Shown: piece after piece, positions 40,142-45,761 of the stretch
Numbering within the stretch: the first letter of the stretch is position 1
Layout: the number at the start of each line of letters is the position of its first letter
The notes under the pieces: generated by a model
The model's input: only the letters and a program-made list of their open reading frames with translations
Databases searched by the model: none
Told to the model about the DNA's origin: nothing
Source of the DNA: CAZGSN01 sp964371655
Lineage (GTDB): Bacteria > Desulfobacterota > Binatia > HRBIN30
Direction: 5' to 3'
NCBI GenBank assembly: GCA_964371655.1
Contig: CAYJOD010000048.1
Location: 1-45,761, forward strand
Length of the DNA: 45,761 nt
Position numbers and translations under genes: made by a program

Positions 40142-41223
40142 ACCGAAGCCAGCTTCGACATCTCGCGACACTTCTATTCGTGTTCGCCGTGCTCAACCAC
40201 GCCGCCGCGGCGCAGTCGGAAGCGACGAACCTGAAGGATCCCGCGCAGCTGCAACTGGGCTCGCTCCCGTTCAATGGCGGCGACGTCGTCTATAAACCTG
40301 GCGCCGGCCTGCGGCTTGGCGACACCGGGCTTTCGTTGGGCGGCTATAGCCGCGTCGACCTGAGCCGCGACGAAGGCGGCCCGGCCCGGTTGGCGATCGA
40401 GGACCTCAGCCTGTTCACCATCTGGGATCCGGTGCCGCGCTTTCGCGTATTTTCCGAGCTGGAGGCGGAGGATGCAGCACACGTCGACGACCACGGACGG
40501 GGCGGAACATCGGAACACAAGTTTACCCTCGAACGTCTGTACGGCGACGTGGCCTTCTCCGACCGCGTGAACCTGCGTGTCGGCAAGTTCCTCACCCCGA
40601 TTGGGCGTTGGAACCTGATCCACGCTGCGCCGCTAGTCTGGACGACCTCGCGCCCACTGGTCACCATCGTGCCGTTTGCGACGCACACGACGGGGGTGAT
40701 GCTTTTCGGCAATCTCGACACGAATGGCAGCATTACGTACTCGGCGTTCGGACAATTCGTAGACTCCTTTGAGACCAGCTCCGAGGAGCTCAACCCAGCC
40801 GATCGCAGCGCCGGGTTCCGACTCGAGCTCAGCCCAAGCTCGACGTGGGCCATCGGCACCACCTACACCGGCGCCAATCGCCACAGCGCCTGGAACCACC
40901 TCGGCGGCGCCGATGCGCTGTGGCGCAAGCAGCCCGTCGAGATCATGTCGGAAGCGGTGGTCGATGAAAGCACCAGCGGCGGCCGCACGCAGTGGGGTGC
41001 CTATCTGCAGACCGCCGTGGAGGTGCGGACTGGTTGGTTCGCCGTCGCTCGCTACGAGCACTTCCGCTGGCGCGTACCGGCCATGGAGGCAAATCTCGGC
41101 GCCCTGGGTCTGGCGTATAAACCGGTGGCGTTTCTCGTTCTCAAGGGCGAGTACCTCCTTGCCGACAAGCGCCCCACCGAGTCACCACCGGGCTTGAAGG
41201 TTTCGTTCTCAGTCTTGTTCTGA
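40120..41223 (+). CDS. Porin-like outer-membrane beta-barrel
   Basis: 367 aa from the ATG at 40120, which gives a clean signal peptide (TLLFVFAVLNHAAAAQS, cleaved near residue 31). An upstream in-frame ATG at 40066 would add 18 residues without a secretion signal. Barrel features: LRLGDTGLSLGGYSRVDLSR, FRVFSELEAED, LERLYGDVAFSDRVNLRVGK followed by FLTPIGRWNLIH, and a C-terminal Phe (VSFSVLF) as the BAM signal. It resembles porins that sit next to small PstS-like proteins. Possibly phosphate- or anion-related, by neighbourhood only. No good Shine-Dalgarno is visible, and the start codon lies in an interspersed repeat. Confidence 0.75.
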   Translation: MTIKLTPYRSQLRHLATLLFVFAVLNHAAAAQSEATNLKDPAQLQLGSLPFNGGDVVYKPGAGLRLGDTGLSLGGYSRVDLSRDEGGPARLAIEDLSLFTIWDPVPRFRVFSELEAEDAAHVDDHGRGGTSEHKFTLERLYGDVAFSDRVNLRVGKFLTPIGRWNLIHAAPLVWTTSRPLVTIVPFATHTTGVMLFGNLDTNGSITYSAFGQFVDSFETSSEELNPADRSAGFRLELSPSSTWAIGTTYTGANRHSAWNHLGGADALWRKQPVEIMSEAVVDESTSGGRTQWGAYLQTAVEVRTGWFAVARYEHFRWRVPAMEANLGALGLAYKPVAFLVLKGEYLLADKRPTESPPGLKVSFSVLF

Positions 41224-41235
41224 AGGGTCAGCAAC

Positions 41236-41664
41236 GTGAAGGTGCGCTGGATAACCCGGATCGTCGCTGCCCTCGTCCTGGCGGCCGTCGGACGTGCCTG
41301 GGCTGAGAGTCCGTTGGTGGTGATCGCCCACCCAGCTCGCAACCGTAATTTGACGCGCGCCGAAGTGGTCAGCATCTTCCTCAAGAAGAATCGGTTCTGG
41401 GAGGATGGCCAGCCCATCGTACCGCTCAACCGTCAGCCCGGCAGCTCGGAGCGCGAGAGGTTCTCCGAACAACTGCTCGGCGGCGACAGTAGCCATGTCG
41501 CCGCGTATTGGAACGAACAGTACTTCCTGGGAACCTTTCCACCCGCCGTGCTGTCCTCGGCCAACGCCATCAAGAGCTACGTCGCCGGCCATCCCAACGC
41601 CATCGGCTACATCGAGGAGAGCGTCCTCGATGCCAGCGTCCGTGTCGTTCTGCGCATCGAGTAG
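41236..41664 (+). CDS. Small PstS-like periplasmic binding-domain protein
   Basis: 142 aa, GTG start 12 nt after the porin stop. Signal peptide about residues 1-23 (VAALVLAAVGRAWAE). The mature part is a single lobe of the PBP-like/PstS type: VVIAHPARNRNLTRAEVVSIFLKK, FWEDGQPIVPLNR, SERERFSEQLLG, YWNEQYFLGTFPPAVLSS and YVAGHPNAIGYIEES. It is about half the length of PstS, as in the small 'phosphate ABC transporter substrate-binding-like' proteins that accompany porins and sensor kinases. No ABC permease is nearby, so it is more likely a sensor partner or porin-associated protein than a transporter subunit. Confidence 0.82.
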   Translation: MKVRWITRIVAALVLAAVGRAWAESPLVVIAHPARNRNLTRAEVVSIFLKKNRFWEDGQPIVPLNRQPGSSERERFSEQLLGGDSSHVAAYWNEQYFLGTFPPAVLSSANAIKSYVAGHPNAIGYIEESVLDASVRVVLRIE

Positions 41665-41742
41665 AGTACGACGCAGCGTTCGGAGGATCGCCCCTACCAT
41701 TGCAGCCGCAAACCCCAGCCTCGCCGCAACCGAACACGAAGA

Positions 41743-41832
41743 AATGGAAAACAGGAAACCGAAAACCGGAGATGGAAAACCGGTAGATTGACCAGTTTCC
41801 AGTTTCCGGTTTCCGGTCTCCGGTTTTCCATG
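41743..41832. repeat. Word-type inverted repeat, family C
   Basis: Left arm 41744-41783 and right arm 41792-41832 are imperfect complements built from GGAAAC and GGAAAACC words. They form a long AT-richer hairpin between the PstS-like gene and uvrB. Confidence 0.75.
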
Positions 41833-41879
41833 TCCTTTCCGTGCCACCGCCCTAGCACCCACTGCTATAGAGCCCGCTC

Positions 41880-43892
41880 GTGAGAGAGAGCGCTCCTTTC
41901 AATCTCGTCGCCGACTTCGAGCCGCGCGGCGATCAACCGCAAGCGATCGCGGAGCTGACCGCCGGCATCGAGCAGGGCCGCACGCGACAAGTTTTGCTCG
42001 GCGTCACCGGCTCCGGCAAGACGTTCACGATGGCCCACGTCATCGCGCGCCTGAATCGGCCGAGCCTGGTACTGGCGCCGAACAAGACCCTGGCGGCGCA
42101 GCTCTACAATGAGCTCAAGGTCCTCTTTCCCGAGAACGCCGTCCGCTACTTCGTGAGCTACTACGACTACTACCAGCCCGAGGCCTACGTCCCGAGCACG
42201 GATACCTTCATCGAGAAGGACTCCTCGATCAACGACGAGATCGACAAGATGCGCCACTCCGCCACCAAGGCGCTGCTGGAGCGCAACGACGTGATCATCG
42301 TCGCCAGCGTTTCCTGCATCTACGGTCTGGGCTCCCCGGAAGCCTACTTCGACATGCTGGTGTTTCTCGAGCGCGGCGGCAGCGCCGATCGCGACGCGGT
42401 GCTGCGCAAGCTCGTCGACATTCAGTATGAGCGCAACGATATCGACTTTCACCGCGGCACCTTCCGCGTCCGCGGCGACGTCGTCGAGCTCTTCCCGGTC
42501 TCCGAAGAAAACCGCGCAGTGCGCATCGAGTTCTTCGGCGATACGGTCGAAGCGATTGCCGAGATCGATCCTCTGCGCGGCACCGTCGTGCGCCGTCTCG
42601 ACAAGATCGCCATCTATCCGGCCAGCCATTACGTGACCACGTCCGACCGACTGGAGCAGGCGGTCGCCAACATCCGCACCGAGCTTGGCGAGCGCCTGCG
42701 CCAGCTCAAGTCCGAGAACAAGCTGCTGGAGGCGCAACGGCTCGAGCAGCGCACCTTGTACGATCTCGAGATGCTGCACGAGATGGGCTTCTGCCACGGC
42801 ATCGAGAACTACTCGCGCCATCTTACCGGCCGCGCTCCCGGCGAGCCGCCGCCGACTCTGCTCGACTACTTCCCCGACGACTGGCTGATGTTCATCGACG
42901 AAAGCCACGTCACCGTGCCACAGGTTGGCGGCATGTACCGCGGCGATCGTTCGCGCAAGGAGACTCTGGTCGAGTTCGGCTTCCGCCTACCCTCGGCGCT
43001 CGACAATCGGCCGCTGAACTTCGAGGAGTTCGAGAAGCTGATCAAGTACGTCACCTACGTCTCGGCGACACCCGGCGACTTCGAGTTGCGCGCTGCCGGC
43101 GGCGTCGTCGTCGAGCAACTGATCCGGCCGACCGGCCTCATCGATCCGGAGATCGAGGTACGCCCGGCGCGCGATCAGGTCGACGATCTGCTGGAGGAGA
43201 TCCGCCTGCGCACCGAGCGCAACCAACGCGTGCTGGTGACCACGCTCACCAAGAAGATGGCCGAGGATCTCACCGACTACTACCAGGAGCTCGGCGTCCG
43301 GGTCCGCTACCTGCACTCCGACATCGAGACCCTCGAACGCATCGAGATCATCCGCGACTTGCGCCGCGGCGAGTTCGACGTGCTGGTCGGCATCAATCTT
43401 CTGCGCGAAGGCCTCGATCTGCCCGAGGTTTCCCTGGTGGCGATCCTCGATGCCGACAAGGAAGGCTACCTGCGCTCCGAGCGCTCGCTCATCCAGACCA
43501 GCGGCCGCGCTGCCCGCAACGTCGACGGCAAAGTGATCATGTATGGCGATCACGTCACCGTCTCGATGCGCCGCGCCATCGACGAGACCAACCGCCGCCG
43601 CAGCATCCAGGAAGAATACAATCGCGACAACGGGATCACCCCGCAGACGATCAAAAAGGCAATTGCGATGCCCTGGGCGGAAGCGGCGGAGGCCGACTAT
43701 GTCGACGTGCCGCTGGTCGCGGAAGCGGCGGGCGAGTACCACTCGCTGGCCGACATCACCAAACGCCTCGCTGCCCTGCAAAGGGAGATGCGCGACGCCG
43801 CGTCGAAGCTCGAATTCGAACGCGCCGCCGAGTTGCGCGACGAGATCCACCGCCTACAGCAACTCGAGCTCAGCCTGCGCGGTCGCGACTGA
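41880..43892 (+). CDS. uvrB: Excinuclease ABC subunit B
   Basis: 670 aa, the normal length. GTG start at 41880. Walker A GVTGSGKT at residues 41-48; the beta-hairpin region YFVSYYDYYQPEAYVPSTDTF with its Tyr cluster for damage verification; Walker B MFIDESH; helicase motifs VSATPGDFE, VLVTTLTKKMAEDL, YLHSDIETLERIEII, LREGLDLPEVSLV and QTSGRAARN; and a C-terminal UVR coiled coil (LAALQREMRDAASKLEFERA). It acts with UvrA and UvrC in nucleotide excision repair in the cytoplasm. No neighbour is functionally linked. Confidence 0.97.
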   Translation: MRESAPFNLVADFEPRGDQPQAIAELTAGIEQGRTRQVLLGVTGSGKTFTMAHVIARLNRPSLVLAPNKTLAAQLYNELKVLFPENAVRYFVSYYDYYQPEAYVPSTDTFIEKDSSINDEIDKMRHSATKALLERNDVIIVASVSCIYGLGSPEAYFDMLVFLERGGSADRDAVLRKLVDIQYERNDIDFHRGTFRVRGDVVELFPVSEENRAVRIEFFGDTVEAIAEIDPLRGTVVRRLDKIAIYPASHYVTTSDRLEQAVANIRTELGERLRQLKSENKLLEAQRLEQRTLYDLEMLHEMGFCHGIENYSRHLTGRAPGEPPPTLLDYFPDDWLMFIDESHVTVPQVGGMYRGDRSRKETLVEFGFRLPSALDNRPLNFEEFEKLIKYVTYVSATPGDFELRAAGGVVVEQLIRPTGLIDPEIEVRPARDQVDDLLEEIRLRTERNQRVLVTTLTKKMAEDLTDYYQELGVRVRYLHSDIETLERIEIIRDLRRGEFDVLVGINLLREGLDLPEVSLVAILDADKEGYLRSERSLIQTSGRAARNVDGKVIMYGDHVTVSMRRAIDETNRRRSIQEEYNRDNGITPQTIKKAIAMPWAEAAEADYVDVPLVAEAAGEYHSLADITKRLAALQREMRDAASKLEFERAAELRDEIHRLQQLELSLRGRD

Positions 43893-43900
43893 GCCGGAAG

Positions 43901-44088
43901 AACTCAGTTGGAACCACGGATTCCACGGATCAACACGGATATTGAAAAAGAACGACGCCAACTTGGAAAGGGACCACGACACGGAAGCTTGGCGGAAGAA
44001 TTCATCCGATCCCAATGGATCTCTTTCCTCTTCATATCCGTGCCCATCGGTGTAATCCGTGGTTCCAATCGATGTGTTTGGGCTGAGA
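43901..44088. repeat. 188-bp interspersed element, copy B2
   Basis: Starts 8 nt after uvrB with AACTCAGTTGGAACC and ends near GGTTCCAATCGATG...GGCTGAG. Inverted arms of CGGAT words are at 43911-43941 and 44034-44067. Homologous end to end with copy B1 (34501-34688) in inverse orientation, including a central GAATTC and equal length. No ORF. Confidence 0.85.
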
Positions 44089-44130
44089 ACAAGCTCGCCG
44101 GGACCCACGATCGCACCCATTCGCTGCAAG

Positions 44131-44481
44131 TCAGCGAGGTGCTCCCAGAGCAAGCACGAGTCGAAGCCCTTCTTCCACCTTGGCCATTGACTCTGGGGCA
44201 AGTACGCCGGCTCGCTCGAACAGTCGGCGCCGGTCGACGGCGGTGATCTGCGAAACATTGACGACGGACGGCTTCTTCAGACCTGTTTGCCGTCGCGAGC
44301 AGAGGAGGTTTCCCGGGGCGCGCGACAGACGTGCGTTCGAGGTCATTGCGGCGACGATCACGGTCTGGATGGTGCTGGCGTTGAACTCGTCGCTTTGAAC
44401 CACCAGAACAGGGCGGCGCAGGCCTGGCTCCGATCCAAACGGTTCCCCCAGATTCGCCCACCAGATCTCACCGCGCTGCAC
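44131..44481 (-). CDS. MazF/PemK-type toxin
   Basis: 116 aa with the PemK/MazF endoribonuclease fold: MQRGEIWWANLGEPFGSEPG (the opening beta-hairpin), RRPVLVVQSDEFN with the catalytic-region Arg, an internal TVIVAAMTSN strand and KPSVVNVSQITAVDRRRL. GTG start at 44481, directly adjacent to the antitoxin stop with no gap, so translation should be coupled. Expected to cleave mRNA when free of its antitoxin. Length is typical. The 42-nt gap to element B2 carries no gene. Confidence 0.9.
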   Translation of the reverse strand: MQRGEIWWANLGEPFGSEPGLRRPVLVVQSDEFNASTIQTVIVAAMTSNARLSRAPGNLLCSRRQTGLKKPSVVNVSQITAVDRRRLFERAGVLAPESMAKVEEGLRLVLALGAPR

Positions 44482-44718
44482 CTACCACTCCACGCGTCGC
44501 AGCAGCTCCGTCGAGAGCCGGTCGAGGGCTGGGTCACTTGACGCAGGCTCCTTGCCGTAGACAGCATTGAGTGCCGCCGTCACCCCTGGGTGGGCATGCT
44601 TCTCCACATACTCTTCGATTGCTTGAGCATAGAGGCGACTACGCGACACGCGCAGTCGCTGCGCCACCCGTTCAGCCTTGTGGAACACGCCTTCGGGAAT
44701 CGATACGGCGACTTTCAT
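44482..44718 (-). CDS. Ribbon-helix-helix antitoxin, MazE type
   Basis: 78 aa. The N-terminal RHH motif MKVAVSIPEGVFHKAERVAQ, then LRVSRSRLYAQAIEEYVEKH, would dimerise and bind the operator. The C-terminal tail (LNAVYGKEPASSDPALDRLS) should be flexible and wrap the toxin. First gene of the pair. No Shine-Dalgarno lies before the ATG (CTCCCGCCC precedes it), and the promoter geometry predicts a transcript that starts at the A of the ATG. Confidence 0.88.
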   Translation of the reverse strand: MKVAVSIPEGVFHKAERVAQRLRVSRSRLYAQAIEEYVEKHAHPGVTAALNAVYGKEPASSDPALDRLSTELLRRVEW

Positions 44719-44721
44719 GGG

Positions 44722-44754
44722 CGGGAGTATGAATCATTCATACTCCCGGATCAA
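44722..44754 (-). promoter_or_regulatory. Autoregulated leaderless TA promoter with perfect operator
   Basis: On the minus strand a -35 TTGATC (44754-44749) and -10 CATACT (44731-44726) are separated by exactly 17 nt; each matches consensus at 4 of 6. The A of the antitoxin ATG is 7 nt after the -10. A perfect palindrome with 13-bp arms and a 1-nt centre (44722-44734 / 44736-44748; core GAGTATGAAT) covers the spacer and -10, the expected place for repression by the RHH dimer. Confidence 0.65.
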
Positions 44755-45200
44755 GAACGATGCCCGCGTGCTTCAGCAAAAGGTGTGAGACCGTGCGTCT
44801 GATATCGGGGTTATGTCCCCTCCCTCAGTCCCGGTTCGGCCTCTTCGCCTTCACGATGGTCAGCGTGTTGACGAGCGCAGGCGTCTGGTGCGCGACGCCG
44901 CGTGGACCGTGCACAGCAGCTTCGTTGAGTACGCTACGACACGGGCGGAACCCGCGCCGGGGCACTGGTGACAGTCTGATTCGTTGGCAACCCAGAAACG
45001 CTGCCGAAGGAAATTGGTTTGGGGTTCCGGCTTTACAGCCCCCCGGCTTTATCCGGCCTGGAAGCGAAAATCCGAATAATCACCGAGGCCCGCCGATCAG
45101 GAAACTGTGATGCATTTCCACCACCCCCATGCTACCGTCGCGCTCTAGTTTTCATCTGCCGCGTTGATTGGGTGTTCCCGCCATGCGGCTCGGAGGTCAG
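44755..45200. other. Intergenic region, no supported gene
   Basis: Short open frames here have no recognisable domains. A 9-nt direct repeat CCGGCTTTA occurs at 45027-45035 and 45043-45051, and GGGGTTATGTCCCC near 44807 can fold into a small hairpin. No clear promoter for the gene at 45201 is visible. Confidence 0.5.
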
Positions 45201-45710
45201 ATGTTCGTGTCGTTTACCAACCATGGCTCGTGGGCATTGGGGTCCTGCGTTCGCGGTGCCGCCGCCGCGCTAGCCTTGTTCTTCGCCGTCAGCCCCGCCC
45301 GCGCTCAAGAAGGAGCTCCTGTAGCCGAAGCAGCCGCGCCTGCCGCCCAGGCCGCAGCGCCGGAGGTGCGCTTGTCGGATACCGAGGTGGCCGCAATCTC
45401 CTTTCAACAATTCTGCAACGAGTGGCTCGAAAAGCTCGTCCACCGCGAGGAGCAGAACGTCGCCCGCATTCAATGGGAGACGTCGGAGGTCGGCGTGCGC
45501 GGAACCTTCGTCGGCTACAGCCGCGGTGGCGATTGCGTCACCAAGACCGGCACCGATGCTGTGCCCGTCGGCAAGCTCACCTACAAGCAGGTCACCTACG
45601 AGAAGAAGGGACCGACCGTCGGCGCCGCCGAGCTCAGCGCCGCGCGCCCCCTCGACGTGGCCGAAGTCACCGAGATCTTCCGCTACGGCGACGGCAAGTG
45701 GATTTACTAG
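45201..45710 (+). CDS. Secreted protein of unknown function
   Basis: 169 aa from the ATG at 45201, selected because GGAGG lies 4 nt upstream; a TTG (45168) and an ATG (45183) further upstream lack this. Signal peptide about residues 1-36 (AAAALALFFAVSPARAQ). An Ala/Pro/Glu-rich linker (about 37-54) precedes a small alpha/beta domain with SFQQFCNEWLEKLVHREEQN, VGVRGTFVGYSRGGDC and FRYGDGKWIY. Two Cys in the mature part could form a disulfide. I do not recognise the family. It ends 51 nt before the window edge. Confidence 0.72.
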   Translation: MFVSFTNHGSWALGSCVRGAAAALALFFAVSPARAQEGAPVAEAAAPAAQAAAPEVRLSDTEVAAISFQQFCNEWLEKLVHREEQNVARIQWETSEVGVRGTFVGYSRGGDCVTKTGTDAVPVGKLTYKQVTYEKKGPTVGAAELSAARPLDVAEVTEIFRYGDGKWIY

Positions 45711-45761
45711 TAGTGCGATTCCAAATTAACATAGCAATGGAGACCGCGGCGGTATAGACTC

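Overview
The window reads as chromosomal DNA of a GC-rich Gram-negative bacterium. It encodes outer-membrane beta-barrels, a sigma-54 activator with its histidine kinase, and many secreted proteins with dockerin-type EF-hands and Thr/Pro-rich linkers. The DUF1302 / YCF48 / DUF1329 trio, a DUF7450-like domain and these linkers suggest the Candidatus Binatota (Desulfobacterota_B) area of the tree; that placement is inference. I saw no tRNA, rRNA, CRISPR array, phage or transposase gene.

Layout. 0.3-1.4 kb: a small dockerin-like secreted protein and the 3' remnant of a choice-of-anchor surface protein. 1.7-6.2 kb: a DUF1302 - YCF48 propeller - DUF1329 operon closed by a strong terminator. 6.5-12.7 kb: housekeeping and mixed genes (zf-TFIIB protein, clpB, a secreted beta-helix protein, a GT2 glycosyltransferase, a CBS-domain protein). 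12.9-32.5 kb: fourteen genes on the minus strand, most overlapping by 1-14 nt. 33-36 kb: a GH172 (DUF2961) glycosidase and a stand-alone paralogue of the operon's APH-like kinase. 36.3-41.7 kb: a 45-codon ORF behind a sigma-54 promoter match, an NtrC-type regulator with its sensor kinase, and a divergent porin / PstS-like pair. 41.9-45.7 kb: uvrB, a MazEF/PemK-type toxin-antitoxin pair and a secreted protein.

The centrepiece is the 12.9-32.5 kb cluster. Its middle codes for a surface-glycan pathway: an ABC exporter, a SAM methyltransferase, four GT-B glycosyltransferases, an APH-like kinase and an outer-membrane barrel. Both ends code for secreted proteins built from a domain of about 143 residues that I do not recognise. 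I count 15 copies in five proteins. Four proteins alternate two subtypes (A-B-A-B or A-B), and 13 of these 14 copies keep two cysteines exactly 78 residues apart. The five proteins end differently: cohesin-like plus dockerin, dockerin, two DUF7450-like domains, a single EF-hand, or no extra module. The layout suggests that the repeat proteins are displayed or modified together with the glycan.

Regulation. Close sigma-54 (-24/-12) matches lie upstream of the first cluster gene and upstream of the 45-codon ORF, and an NtrC-family activator is encoded 4 kb away. This makes a sigma-54-controlled surface-glycan and repeat-protein regulon a plausible, testable hypothesis.

The intergenic regions hold several families of short imperfect palindromic repeats. 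One is a 188-bp element present twice in opposite orientation.
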